A stretch of DNA of 64,000 nt from Hyphomicrobiales bacterium (GCA_017305665.1 JAFKKH010000012.1:304141-368140), one strand, 5' to 3'. Shown: positions 34,005 through 42,839, numbered from the stretch's first letter. The notes: generated from the sequence alone by a model not told the origin. A program made the numbers and translations.

Positions 34005-34679
34005 ATGAGCGCACTCAAGCCGCTTCAGATCGATATCGTCTCCGACGTCGTCTGCCCGTGGTGCTACATCGGCAAGCGCCGTATCGAGAACGCGCTGGCG
34101 CTGGTGCCGGATGTTCCGGTTGAGGTGCACTGGCGGCCGTTCTTTCTCAATCCGTGGGTGCCGCGCGAAGGCATCGGCCGCGACGAGTATCTCACGGCCA
34201 AGTTCGGTTCGGTCGATGCCTACAAGGGCATCGCGCAGCGCGTGGTGGCGGCCGCCGGCGAGGAGGGGCTGACCTATCATCCCGAGCTGGTGAAGCGCCA
34301 GCCCAACACTATCGACTGCCATCGTCTGATCCATTGGGCCGAGCAAAGCCCCGCGGGCGACAAATCGGCGGCGATGAAGCAGCGACTGATGGAGTTGTAT
34401 TTCCGCGACGGTGGCGATCTCACCGACCGCGACGTGCTGGTGCAGGCCGCGGCCGATGTCGGCCTTGATGCGGATGACGTGCGCAGACGCCTCGCCACCG
34501 ACGAGGACGTTGAACGGATTTCGGCGCAGGCGCAGGAAGCCGCCGACAAGGGCATCTCCGGCGTGCCGACCTATGTGTTCGCGCAGAAATACGCGGTGTC
34601 CGGCGCGCAGCCGCCCGAACAGCTCGCGCGCGCGATCCGCCAGGTGTCGGCGGAGGTCAACGCGCAGGCGGCGGAGTAG
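34005..34679 (+). CDS. DsbA-family FrnE-like oxidoreductase
   Basis: 224 residues from ATG 34005 (AAAGGATCAGCC upstream). Thioredoxin fold with an insertion. The active site is VCPWCYIGKRR (CPWC) near residue 17, and the cis-Pro loop is KGISGVPTYVFAQKYAVSGA near residue 185. No signal peptide, so it is a cytosolic 2-hydroxychromene-2-carboxylate isomerase / FrnE-like protein rather than periplasmic DsbA. Likely roles are disulfide exchange or aromatic ring isomerisation. Single gene, convergent with the next. Confidence 0.93.
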   Translation: MSALKPLQIDIVSDVVCPWCYIGKRRIENALALVPDVPVEVHWRPFFLNPWVPREGIGRDEYLTAKFGSVDAYKGIAQRVVAAAGEEGLTYHPELVKRQPNTIDCHRLIHWAEQSPAGDKSAAMKQRLMELYFRDGGDLTDRDVLVQAAADVGLDADDVRRRLATDEDVERISAQAQEAADKGISGVPTYVFAQKYAVSGAQPPEQLARAIRQVSAEVNAQAAE

Positions 34680-34684
34680 GGCGC

Positions 34685-35629
34685 TCAGGCCTTCTTCAGA
34701 TAATAATTCGCCCGCTTGCCGAGGGCGATCCGGCGCAGCACGCGCCGCATCGCCATCGATGAGCGCAGCGGTTTGATGGCCGCGATCGCCGTGCGATAGA
34801 ACGCAAGCTTCGCCGTATCGAGCGCAGCGTTGGTGCCCGGCGGTTTTTGCGGGAAGCCGACGCCGCGTAGCATCGAATTGAAGAAGTGCAGGTCGTTGAC
34901 GCGGCGCACGTCGCGGGTCTTCCAGGTGATCGCCATCGAGATCGAATGCGAGCCCGCGGTGCGCACCCAGTGCGGCCACTGATACGGCACGAAGCAGCCG
35001 TCGCCGTCGAACATGTGGAATTCGATACCGCGCGGCGCCAGACTCTCGTCGTACTTCAGGTTGCGGTGCTTGGTCATCGAATGCTCGATGTCGGCATCGG
35101 AGGCGATGCTGCGATCGGCATTGTCGAAGATCGTGAAAAATTTCTCGCCATGGATCTGGACGAAGAAGTTGTCCTCGCTGTCGAGATGGAACGGCGTCGT
35201 CGAGTTGGGCGACGAGACGAACAGGAACCCCTCGATTTGCTCGAACCCGGCATCGGGCAGACTGTTGAAGCCGCGAGCACGCGCCACCGACAGCAGCGTG
35301 TCTTCGATCAATCGGCGATACTCCGGGGAGTTCTCGATCCGCTTCAGCACCATCCAGGCGCCCGCAGTTTCGATCCGCCTCACCACCTCGACCGGGTCGA
35401 GATCGACCGATGGAATGGCGTCGGGATCCTGGCTGATGGCGACCTTGCCGGAGTTGTATTCGATCAGGTCGCGCGGCAGTTCGGCGGCGAGCTGGGCGAT
35501 GCGCGGCAGCGTCAGCAACGGATGGCCTGCCAGCTTGTGACGGATCGCAAACGGCCGCATCGGAAAATCGCGCCGCAGGGCATGGTTGGCCGCAGTGATC
35601 ACCGGCGCCGGTTCAGAGACGGCGTTCAT
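34685..35629 (-). CDS. JmjC/cupin-fold protein
   Basis: 314 residues. The metal-binding triad of a JmjC-like 2-oxoglutarate oxygenase is suggested by TTPFHLDSEDNFFVQIHGEK (HxD) and by VPYQWPHWVRTAG (distal His). The protein was once grouped with 'transcription factor jumonji' proteins. Bacterial members hydroxylate proteins or small molecules; here no substrate is indicated. The C-terminal 60 residues are helical and basic. Its start overlaps the stop of the upstream GNAT gene by 4 bp (ATGA), so the two are translationally coupled. Confidence 0.85.
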   Translation of the reverse strand: MNAVSEPAPVITAANHALRRDFPMRPFAIRHKLAGHPLLTLPRIAQLAAELPRDLIEYNSGKVAISQDPDAIPSVDLDPVEVVRRIETAGAWMVLKRIENSPEYRRLIEDTLLSVARARGFNSLPDAGFEQIEGFLFVSSPNSTTPFHLDSEDNFFVQIHGEKFFTIFDNADRSIASDADIEHSMTKHRNLKYDESLAPRGIEFHMFDGDGCFVPYQWPHWVRTAGSHSISMAITWKTRDVRRVNDLHFFNSMLRGVGFPQKPPGTNAALDTAKLAFYRTAIAAIKPLRSSMAMRRVLRRIALGKRANYYLKKA

Positions 35630-36849
35630 GCGTGGTTCTCCTGACGTTTACGGATGAAATGAACGGCCCGGCGTGCGGGTGCCCGCATTGCCTGGCGCAT
35701 CGTCAATGCGGCCCGCATCAGCGGGATCACCGGATCGCGGCGATAGAGCGGGATCAAGACATCGCCGATCGTGAGCCGTCCGCGCCAGATCGGGTCGATC
35801 ATCGGATGGCCCGGGGCCGCGGTGGAGTCGACCAGTGCGATCGCCGGATCGGCGCAAAGATGCCGCGTGAGGTCGAGGGTCAACTGCACGCCGGGCGAGA
35901 ATTTTGCAAAATTCTCGTCGACGCCGAGCTTGAAATAGAAGGCGCGATCCTGATGCCGCAGCACGATTGCCGCGGCCACCGGCGTCTCGCCAGCCTGCAA
36001 GGTGGCGATCTCGCACTGGCCGCGCTCGGCCAGCGCAGTCGTTGCACGGCGGATGAATGCGGCATCACCATCGTGCTGGACCAGCGCCGTGCCGCGCCGG
36101 GCCTTCCAGCCGCTGGCCTCCAGCACGAGGAAGATTTCCAGCGCTGCGGCGACATCGTTCGGCGTCCGTGCTATCCGGAACGAAACCTCGCCATGGTCCG
36201 CAAGACGATTGCGCTGGCGGCGCAGCTCCTTGAGTTTTTTGGCGCCGAGCGCATCGCGGAGCAGTTCATCCGCATCACGGGTGGCATCGAGGCTGGCGCG
36301 CGCGTGGGCTTGCAGCGTCTGCGGCTCGAGGCAATCGCGTTCGAGCGCCACGGTGAAAGCCTTCATCGCTGCGCCATCGAGCGCGACGTTGCGCAGGATC
36401 AGTGCGTGCTGGCCGATCGCACGGGCTTCGCCCAGCAGTGCGGCCGCGGCTGCCTCTGCTCCGTCGCGGTCGAGCAGTGGCGTGCACAACGTTCCGTAAG
36501 GGTCAGCGCTCACCAGCGCGGGAAGCGGAATCCGGAAAGCCCGCCACGCCGTGATGACGGGCATCAGCCCGATCAGCGCGCCGGCTTTGGGTCTGCCGGA
36601 CGAATTTTCATAGACCGTCAGCGCCGCGGCGTCGGTGCGCGCACGCGCGGTGGCGTTCACCGCAAGTCCCCAGTCGGGGAGATAGTAGCCGTTCGGCTCG
36701 ACGACCCGCTCGGCGAGCGCTCGCCATCGATCGATGCCAACCGATCCGAGGGCCATGACCTCATCGTCTTGCAACTGTTGGGAGGAACGTGCCGCGGGCC
36801 CGCTCATCGATGAGCGGTGAACCGGAGCCCAATTGACAGTCTCGACCAC
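35626..36849 (-). CDS. GNAT-fold (BioF2/FemAB-like) acyltransferase
   Basis: 407 residues from a GTG at 36849 (an internal ATG at 36807 is possible). The BioF2-like acetyltransferase domain occupies the C-terminal half: KKLKELRRQRNRLADHGEVSF, AAALEIFLVLEASGWKARRG, AVAAAIVLRHQDRAFYFKLGVDE-type acyl-CoA region and FSPGVQLTLDLTRHL. Members act in exopolysaccharide decoration, peptide or cell-wall modification. It forms a two-gene operon with the JmjC-like protein. This could be a modifying pair working on one polymer or peptide (inference). Confidence 0.85.
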   Translation of the reverse strand: MVETVNWAPVHRSSMSGPAARSSQQLQDDEVMALGSVGIDRWRALAERVVEPNGYYLPDWGLAVNATARARTDAAALTVYENSSGRPKAGALIGLMPVITAWRAFRIPLPALVSADPYGTLCTPLLDRDGAEAAAAALLGEARAIGQHALILRNVALDGAAMKAFTVALERDCLEPQTLQAHARASLDATRDADELLRDALGAKKLKELRRQRNRLADHGEVSFRIARTPNDVAAALEIFLVLEASGWKARRGTALVQHDGDAAFIRRATTALAERGQCEIATLQAGETPVAAAIVLRHQDRAFYFKLGVDENFAKFSPGVQLTLDLTRHLCADPAIALVDSTAAPGHPMIDPIWRGRLTIGDVLIPLYRRDPVIPLMRAALTMRQAMRAPARRAVHFIRKRQENHA

Positions 36850-37145
36850 GTCCCAATCCCCATTTGCGATGGATTGTGAAGGTGCTGGATGCGCAGCGCC
36901 GCTTTCTCCACCCTGTTGGGTCGGACACTATTTGAAACGTTCGAAGATAACGTTGGTCTGATCGCTCAATTTGCGGGTCAACGTTAACCACGCATTCATC
37001 CTGATCGGGGCGAGACCTTGCGAAATCAGCGCCGACGATCCGCGCTAAACCTTTCGCTGAGTGCTTTTCGGCAATTTCACCCACGCAAGTACCGCCGAAA
37101 CCGCTTTGGTCCAAAATCCCGCAGTTCGGGTTGGGGAACGCCACG

Positions 37146-37613
37146 ATGAATGCTCGTGAACGCCTGCAGATGACCGACGACGACATAACGTCGCACTTCG
37201 TTCGATTTGGCTATCGTGTCTCGATCGATCAGATCGCCTTTGTCGGTGAGACCGTCGACGATTTTCGCGGCGCGCGCAACAGGAGGTGGTTCAGGGCCGG
37301 TTTGCTGCGCAAGAGCGAACCCGGTCTGCTGGTGGTCGAGAATGCGCAGTCGCGGCAGGGACAGCGCACGCGCGACATCATCGTCATCAGTCTGGGGCCG
37401 ACCCGGGTCGTCATGGGTGTCGAGATAAAGCCGGGTGCGCCGCCGCTCGCGCAGGGTGATGCGACATGTCGTTACGCGGCCACGATGGAGTGGCCGGTCC
37501 CCAAGCCTCCGAAGGTTGCTTCCGTTGCGGAGAAGGCCGTCAGCCGCGCATGGACCGAACCGCGTTCGGTCCCAAATAATTTTGAAATCTGCAGCCGCGC
37601 GGTAGGTATGTAA
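37146..37613 (+). CDS. hypothetical protein
   Basis: 155 residues from ATG 37146 (GGGGAACGCC upstream). No signal peptide or membrane helix. The middle reads FRAGLLRKSEPGLLVVENAQ, RTRDIIVISLGPTRVVMGVE and IKPGAPPLAQGD, suggesting alternating strands and one small beta-rich domain of unknown family. The C-terminus is Pro/Ser rich. Located 88 bp upstream of the pilin gene on the same strand but with no evident functional relation. Confidence 0.6.
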   Translation: MNARERLQMTDDDITSHFVRFGYRVSIDQIAFVGETVDDFRGARNRRWFRAGLLRKSEPGLLVVENAQSRQGQRTRDIIVISLGPTRVVMGVEIKPGAPPLAQGDATCRYAATMEWPVPKPPKVASVAEKAVSRAWTEPRSVPNNFEICSRAVGM

Positions 37614-37701
37614 TCCGCCGTTAGATGGTCACTCATCTTTTTCACCCAGCCTCATGCCGTCGCGGTAGCACGTGCGCGCTGCCGATTGTCGGGAGAGAGG
37701 C

Positions 37702-37878
37702 ATGCTGCAATTTTTTCAGAGATCGACGAGGCGCCTTCCAGTTGAAATCTCCGGCGCCACGGCCATTGAGTATGCGCTGATCGCGGCCGGTATCGCGCTG
37801 ATGATCATCACGGCGGTCAACGGTCTCGGCACCCGCGTCAGCGGCCTGTTCGCGTCGGTGTCATCGTCGCTGAAATAG
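37702..37878 (+). CDS. Flp/Fap-type pilin subunit
   Basis: 58 residues; ATG 37702 after GGGAGAGAGGC. It has the Flp signature: a short basic leader, then GATAIEYALIAAGIALMIITA with the conserved Glu and Tyr five to six residues after the Gly processing site. These are the subunits of the tight-adherence (Tad) pilus. No cpa/tad assembly genes lie in the window, so it is an orphan copy, common in Rhizobiales. Processing would be by CpaA-type prepilin peptidase elsewhere. Confidence 0.93.
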   Translation: MLQFFQRSTRRLPVEISGATAIEYALIAAGIALMIITAVNGLGTRVSGLFASVSSSLK

Positions 37879-37921
37879 TCGCTGCTGATTTCGTACCGGC
37901 TTGCGAAGCGGCAATTGAAAT

Positions 37922-38329
37922 CTACAGCGGCGTGTAGGTCTCCGTATCGCAGTTGTCGTTCTCGTCGCTGCGGTGCCGGTCGGCGACGACACTGTTTTCG
38001 ATCGTGGCGAGGTAGGTTTGCGTCCCGATCGGCCGGCCTATCACCGACGTCAGATCGGCCCTGACGCAGACGGTCCATCCCGGACCATTCGGCATGCGCC
38101 GAGGTGTCGAGATCCGGATATTGGTCGCGTGCGATTCCGGTGTGAACACGCTGTTCGAAGTGTCGTTCAGGAGTTTGCGAATATCGGGTTGCGGATCCAG
38201 CGCATGTATGTCGTTCGATCTGGTGCGCATGAACGCGGGCAGACTGGCGTGACTGTCAGCCACACCACATCCTGCAAGACCGAGCGCCATCCCCATGGCG
38301 CACATGTCACGAACGATCCCCCGCCGCAT
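37922..38329 (-). CDS. lipoprotein, hypothetical
   Basis: 135 residues. Lipobox AMGMALGLAGCGVADS near residue 21 gives a lipidated N-terminus. The mature protein has a cysteine pair (WTVCVRADLTSVIG and NDNCDTETYTPL). The core, ATNIRISTPRRMPNGPGWTV with RPIGTQTYLATIENSVVADR, looks like a periplasmic beta-rich domain seen in many rhizobial lipoproteins without assigned function. Convergent with the pilin gene. Confidence 0.78.
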   Translation of the reverse strand: MRRGIVRDMCAMGMALGLAGCGVADSHASLPAFMRTRSNDIHALDPQPDIRKLLNDTSNSVFTPESHATNIRISTPRRMPNGPGWTVCVRADLTSVIGRPIGTQTYLATIENSVVADRHRSDENDNCDTETYTPL

Positions 38330-38505
38330 CTGGACAATCTATGTCGTTGGCCGGCAAAAGACACGCGGCCCGTCATCACATAATTTTGGTTTGGCTGATG
38401 CCGCGATCCGGAGTTGTCGTAGGCTCGTCCTGTCTACCGGCGCCGTGTTTCAAAATGTGTCTGGATACAAAGCATCCATCATCGCGGTGAGAGAAGGAAG
38501 GACCG

Positions 38506-38757
38506 ATGAAGCTCGCTGCATCCGTCGTCATGCTTGGCCTTGCGATAGTGGTTTTGTCGGCGCCAGCCGCCGAGGCCCAGATGGGCGGCGGACATCATCG
38601 TCGCGGCAGCGGCGATCAGAAGGCCGCACCGAAGACACCCAAGGTGGACCAGAAAGCGTATGACGCGGCGCTCAAGACGATTCCCGATTCCAAGGAAAAG
38701 TTCGATCCGTGGGGGAGCCTCGGCGTGTCGTCGCAAGCCAAGACGCAAAAAAAATGA
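38506..38757 (+). CDS. small secreted protein with IPD...DPWG motif (paralogue A)
   Basis: 83 residues; ribosome site GAAGGAAGGACC. Signal peptide KLAASVVMLGLAIVVLSAPAAEA. The mature part has a His/Gly-rich start (MGGGHHRRGSGDQK), then AYDAALKTIPDSKEKFDPWGS and a short end. The AY-x4-L-x-IPD-x5-DPWG segment recurs in the protein at 42177-42497, so the two are paralogues. Function unknown; the repeated motif suggests a periplasmic binding or structural role. It lies 44 bp ahead of the PQQ dehydrogenase, possibly co-transcribed. Confidence 0.78.
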   Translation: MKLAASVVMLGLAIVVLSAPAAEAQMGGGHHRRGSGDQKAAPKTPKVDQKAYDAALKTIPDSKEKFDPWGSLGVSSQAKTQKK

Positions 38758-38801
38758 TAATGAGTCGTATGCATTCATGATCTCATTCATTCCGGGTCAA
38801 C

Positions 38802-40844
38802 ATGAAGCGGATCTTTGCCCTTCTGACACTCGCATTGTGTGCGGGAGCGCCGGCCCGCGCGTGGGATCACTGGGGCGGTGACAGCGGCGGCACGCGCTAC
38901 TCGCCGCTGAACAAGATCACGCCTGGCAACGTCGACAGTCTGGTGCCGGCGTGGACCTTTCACACCGGGGACCTGATTGCGCGGCCGGCGCGGGTGATGG
39001 CACGCACCAAACTCGAGGTGACGCCGCTGTTCGTCGAGAACAGCGTCATCATGTGCACGCCGTTCAACGAGGTGATCGCGCTCGATCCGGGCACCGGTCG
39101 CCAGAAGTGGCGCTTCGATCCGAAGATCAGTCTCAGCCAGAATCCGGCCAATCGTTACAACTGCCGCGGCGTGGCTTACTGGCGCGACGAGCAGGCGGCC
39201 GACGGTACGGTGTGCCGGTCGCGCATCTTCACGGGGACCAACGACGCGCGCGTCATTGCGCTCGATGCGAAGACTGGTCGGCCTTGTGCCGATTTCGGCG
39301 AAGGCGGCGAGGTGAAGGTTGATCCGGGCAAGTCGCTGCGATGGCCGGGGGAATACCAGATCACGTCGGCGCCGGTCGTGGGCCGTGGCGTCGTAGTGGT
39401 GGGTTCATCGATCAGCGACAATGGCAGGATCGATGCGCCGAGCGGCACCGTGCACGGCTTCGACGCGCGCACCGGTCGCGCGCGCTGGAACTGGGATCCG
39501 CTCGTTCGCGAGGGAATCGAAGCGGGTGCCGCGAACGTGTGGGCGCCGATGTCGGTCGATGACAGGCTCGGCCTGGTGTTCCTTCCGACCTCCTCGCCAA
39601 GTCCGGATTTCTGGGGCGGCAAGCGGCCGGGTAACAACGAGTACGCCGACTCGGTTGTCGCGCTGAATGTCGAGACCGGCGAACGGGTGTGGGCGTTCCA
39701 GACCGTGCATCATGATGTCTGGGATTACGACCTGCCGGCGCAGCCGACGCTCGCCCGCATCGATACCGGCAATGGTCTCCGCGACGCCGTCATCCAGCCG
39801 ACCAAGCAGGGCTTTCTGTTCGTGCTCGACGAACATACCGGGCAACCGGTCTGGCCCATCGAGGAGCGTCCGGTGCCGCAGGGCGGCGCTGATGGTGAGA
39901 AGCTCTCGCCGACCCAGCCATTTCCAACGCACGTACCGGTGCTGATGGGGCAGCGATTTTCGCCTGACAATGTGTTCGGCCTTATTCCGTTCATCGATCG
40001 CAAGGTGTGCCGCGAGACGCTCGCGCCGTTGCGGAACGACGGCCTCTACACGCCACCTTCGCTTCAGGGCACGATCGCCTATCCGATGACGGGCGGCGGC
40101 GTGAACTGGGGCGGTGCCGCGTTCGATCCAACTCATCAGATCGTCTACACGAATGTCACGCACGCCGCGCACATCATCAAGCTGATCCCCACTGCGGACG
40201 CTGCCAACCTCAAGCGGCCGAAAGGCGGCGATCTCGGCATGCAGCGCGGCGCGCCGTTCGCCATGACGCGGACCGTCGCGTCCGGATTGTCGGGCGCACT
40301 GTGCAATCCGCCGCCTTGGGGCGAACTCGTGGCAGTCGATCTGAAGGCCGGCCGGATTCTCTGGCATGCTTCGGTCGGAACGTCGGAGGACCGCGCGCCG
40401 CTCGGCATCGCCTTCAGGACCGGAACGCCGCTGTTCAGCGGCGTGCTGGTCACGGCGGGCGGCCTCGTTTTCACCGGTGCGCTCGATGCCTACCTGCGCG
40501 CCTTCGACGCGAAGTCCGGTGCAGAACTCTGGCAGGGGCGGTTGCCGGTGCCGGGCGCCGCCAATCCGATGACCTACGAGTGGAAGGGCGAGCAATATGT
40601 GCTTATTGCCGCCGGCGGCCATTCGGAAGCCGGATCGACCATCGGCGATAGCCTTGTTGCGTTCCGTCTCGCGCGTCAGGGCGAGGCGCCATCGCTGTGG
40701 TCGCGCACCGTCGACCGGCCCGGCGGGCGTTTCAAGGCCAAGCTTTGCAGCGCGCTCGCCGTTGCCGTTCTGCTGAGTGCGGCAGGATGGTCGTGGCGGC
40801 GCCGATCACGCCGCGCCGCTGCCGGGCGCAACGCAGCCGGTTAG
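38802..40844 (+). CDS. PQQ-dependent dehydrogenase (glucose dehydrogenase-like)
   Basis: 680 residues. Signal peptide (RIFALLTLALCAGAPARA), then an eight-bladed quinoprotein propeller with tryptophan-docking motifs such as VIALDPGTGRQKWRF, VIALDAKTGRPCADFG, VHGFDARTGRARWNW, VALNVETGERVWAFQ and LRAFDAKSGAELWQG. The metal/PQQ neighbourhood includes HHDVWDYDLPAQPTL and GALNWGG-like GGGVNWGG. No five-helix N-terminal anchor like membrane glucose dehydrogenase. Instead a C-terminal hydrophobic segment (LCSALAVAVLLSAAGWSW) with a basic tail suggests C-terminal anchoring to the inner membrane. Substrate a sugar or alcohol. PQQ synthesis genes are not in the window. Confidence 0.93.
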   Translation: MKRIFALLTLALCAGAPARAWDHWGGDSGGTRYSPLNKITPGNVDSLVPAWTFHTGDLIARPARVMARTKLEVTPLFVENSVIMCTPFNEVIALDPGTGRQKWRFDPKISLSQNPANRYNCRGVAYWRDEQAADGTVCRSRIFTGTNDARVIALDAKTGRPCADFGEGGEVKVDPGKSLRWPGEYQITSAPVVGRGVVVVGSSISDNGRIDAPSGTVHGFDARTGRARWNWDPLVREGIEAGAANVWAPMSVDDRLGLVFLPTSSPSPDFWGGKRPGNNEYADSVVALNVETGERVWAFQTVHHDVWDYDLPAQPTLARIDTGNGLRDAVIQPTKQGFLFVLDEHTGQPVWPIEERPVPQGGADGEKLSPTQPFPTHVPVLMGQRFSPDNVFGLIPFIDRKVCRETLAPLRNDGLYTPPSLQGTIAYPMTGGGVNWGGAAFDPTHQIVYTNVTHAAHIIKLIPTADAANLKRPKGGDLGMQRGAPFAMTRTVASGLSGALCNPPPWGELVAVDLKAGRILWHASVGTSEDRAPLGIAFRTGTPLFSGVLVTAGGLVFTGALDAYLRAFDAKSGAELWQGRLPVPGAANPMTYEWKGEQYVLIAAGGHSEAGSTIGDSLVAFRLARQGEAPSLWSRTVDRPGGRFKAKLCSALAVAVLLSAAGWSWRRRSRRAAAGRNAAG

Positions 40845-41104
40845 CCAGCCTGCCTGTCTGCAGCTTCGTCGAACGCGACGCCGATCCGCTTGTCGGACCG
40901 CCACACTGGATGGCAGCGCCGGGCGAACCGCTCTGTCGCGATCATGAGAGTGAACGATGACGGCACGCCGATTGGACTTTCGATATCCAGACCCGCGCCG
41001 CTCGATGACAAGTTTCGCACGATGCAATCGATGCCGCCGCCGCTGAAGGCGATCGCACCGCTTTTGAAGACCCTGCGTCGGGGGGCCATCCGTTTTTCAA
41101 TCAT
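40841..41104 (-). CDS. PilZ-domain protein
   Basis: 87 residues from ATG 41104. PilZ domains bind cyclic di-GMP. The RxxxR is within EKRMAPRRRVFKSGAIAF and the D/NxSxxG is NLSSSGAGLDIESP. Single-domain PilZ proteins act as c-di-GMP effectors for motility or polysaccharide secretion. It is convergent with and overlaps the PQQ dehydrogenase stop by 4 bp. The GGDEF protein at 54 kb is a possible source of c-di-GMP (inference). Confidence 0.9.
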   Translation of the reverse strand: MIEKRMAPRRRVFKSGAIAFSGGGIDCIVRNLSSSGAGLDIESPIGVPSSFTLMIATERFARRCHPVWRSDKRIGVAFDEAADRQAG

Positions 41105-41250
41105 GGCACGCGACCCGTTTCGGTTGATGAATACCGAAACTAGCGGAGCGGAGTTGCGGATCGATAAACCTGTTCGCGCGTTCGCGGGGGTAAGCATTCA
41201 GGTTTGATTTACGAAATGGGCGGCGCCCATGCCAGCCAGCGTGCGAAGGC

Positions 41251-41715
41251 TCACAGCATCGCGAAAGCGCTGGATACCATCGCCACAGGCTTGTAGTCAG
41301 CCGCGCTCAGCAAGGTCACGCGCCCAAAGCTCATGGTGCGCCCGAGCCTGACCACGCGCGCATCAGCCAGGACGTCGGAGGATTTCACGGCTTTCAGAAA
41401 ATGCGTGGTCTGATCGACGGTGGTCATCGGACGATAGCCGCGGTTGGCCGCGAGGATCGCGATCACCATCGAGGTATCGGCCAGCGCCATCAGTGCCTGT
41501 CCGCAGACGATGCCGCCGTCCCGGCACAGCCGGTTCGAAAACGCCATGCGCAGCACGGCGCGCGGCTGCCAGTCGGCGGATGCGCTGGCGGGCGGCGAAG
41601 TTTCGATGCTGTCGACGGTGAGGCCGAGGTCCTGCACCCACGGCGCGAACACATCGCCCAGCACGCGTCGGGCTTCCGCAATATCGAACTCCGCCACGGT
41701 CTGGTCTGACGTCAT
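41251..41715 (-). CDS. PaaI-type hotdog thioesterase
   Basis: 154 residues, ATG 41715 with GGGGGAACAC upstream. Hotdog fold: CGQALMALADTSMVIAIL (catalytic helix with Asp), TTVDQTTHFLKAVKSSDVLA, and ARVVRLGRTMSFGRVTLLS. Related to PaaI/YdiI thioesterases that hydrolyse acyl-CoA esters. Substrate unknown. Convergent with nothing close; 146 bp from the PilZ gene. Confidence 0.88.
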   Translation of the reverse strand: MTSDQTVAEFDIAEARRVLGDVFAPWVQDLGLTVDSIETSPPASASADWQPRAVLRMAFSNRLCRDGGIVCGQALMALADTSMVIAILAANRGYRPMTTVDQTTHFLKAVKSSDVLADARVVRLGRTMSFGRVTLLSAADYKPVAMVSSAFAML

Positions 41716-41874
41716 GCGCTGTGTTCCCCCTGCGAGATGCTCGACTGTTGTTACATTCCGCAGCGAACTGCAATCCCCGAGAATTTTGTGATCGGGCGGC
41801 GAGGGCGGCATGCCTTGAAACCCCAAGGGGGGACCGTCTATGTTGTCGGCTTGTTGAGTTTTGTGAGGCGGGCC

Positions 41875-42006
41875 ATGGCGCGGCGTACATCCATCATCTT
41901 GAGTATTCTCGCCCTTGGCCTTGTGCTCAGTGGTTGCACCAAATGCGGACCGATCTGGGATGACTGGATGCACTCGCCCAAATCCTGCAAGTCGGATCAC
42001 CTGTAA
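41875..42006 (+). CDS. 43-residue lipoprotein
   Basis: Begins MARRTSIILSILALGLVLSG followed by the lipobox Cys (LSGC), then TKCGPIWDDWMHSPKSCKSD. Ribosome site GAGGCGGGCC. Two further cysteines could pair. Small lipoproteins of this type (C-T-K-C-G-P-I-W-D-D-W) are conserved in Bradyrhizobium relatives from memory, of unknown role, perhaps envelope stress. It belongs to the run of tiny genes that begins here. Confidence 0.75.
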   Translation: MARRTSIILSILALGLVLSGCTKCGPIWDDWMHSPKSCKSDHL

Positions 42007-42176
42007 GCGCCCGGAATTGTCCGGATCCGGCTGTGGGCATCGTGACGATGGCGACGGCCGGCAAAATGGGGTGCTTGGCCGCAGCGCATCATGCTTGGCC
42101 CCAGGTTTCTGCAGATGATAAAAGATCCGTCGTTCAGCCGATCGAGTGCGCCGATCGCCGGCAGGGAGGAGTTCCG

Positions 42177-42497
42177 ATGAAAGTTCTACACGCGTCCATG
42201 CTGTTGGCGGCCTTGTTGGCGGGGCCCGCCTTGTCGTCAGGGGCGGCCATCGCCCAGGACGACTCGCCGCATATCAACCTGCTTGCCGACGGACCGGGCA
42301 AGACGGAGGAGGAGATCGAGAAGGCGAAGGCGGTCGAGAGGGCCTACAAGGACACGCTGCGCAAGATTCCCGATGCCGCGGCGTCCAACGATCCCTGGGG
42401 TAACGTGCGAAATGACGGCCAGCCCAAGAAGGCTGCCGGCCACGCTAAACCCGCGAAGCCGAAAGCCCACACTGCCACCCGTGGCTCGGCAAACTAG
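42177..42497 (+). CDS. small secreted protein with IPD...DPWG motif (paralogue B)
   Basis: 106 residues; AGGGAGGAGTTCC before the ATG. Signal peptide LHASMLLAALLAGPALSSG. The mature protein has EEIEKAKAVERAYKDTLRKI, then PDAAASNDPWGNVRNDG, the same AY-x4-L-x-IPD-x5-DPWG segment as the protein at 38506-38757. The rest is Lys/Ala/Pro rich. Probably periplasmic. Role unknown. Confidence 0.78.
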   Translation: MKVLHASMLLAALLAGPALSSGAAIAQDDSPHINLLADGPGKTEEEIEKAKAVERAYKDTLRKIPDAAASNDPWGNVRNDGQPKKAAGHAKPAKPKAHTATRGSAN

Positions 42498-42656
42498 CGT
42501 CACTTCGCGTCGGATCTCCAAAAAACAACAACGCCACCGATGCGGAATATGATCGCCCGGTGACGTTGTGCCTAAACTGGGTAGTGCAATCCCCCAGTGT
42601 ATTTGGGTCGTTCGCACCTGCCGGAAGGTTCAATCCCCGACAGGGCCGGGTGGCGA

Positions 42657-42839
42657 TTATTGCGCGGCCGCGGTCCAGACCGCGTAAGGCACTTCCTGGC
42701 CGGTCGCCTTGTCGAGCCGCAGGCCGACATCCAGCACGCCGTCCGCTGAGCGGATTTCATAAGCCCATGTCTGCCCGCCGCTGACGAGATGGATTTCGTC
42801 GGTGGTCAGGTCGCGGATACCGCTGATCGGTCCGGTCAT
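42657..42839 (-). CDS. double-glycine leader peptide 1
   Basis: 60 residues, ATG 42839 with AGGAGACCGGC upstream. Leader GIRDLTTDEIHLVSGG (residues 7-22), then QTWAYEIRSADGVLDVGL and a short C-terminal part. The Gly-Gly with preceding E-I-x-x-V-S is the double-glycine secretion motif processed by C39 peptidase ABC exporters. No exporter gene is in the window. Divergent from peptide 2, sharing the palindrome at 42906-42919. Confidence 0.8.
   Translation of the reverse strand: MTGPISGIRDLTTDEIHLVSGGQTWAYEIRSADGVLDVGLRLDKATGQEVPYAVWTAAAQ

Noticed and set aside
39405-40622. 405-codon minus-strand open frame
   Set aside because: Shadow of the PQQ dehydrogenase.
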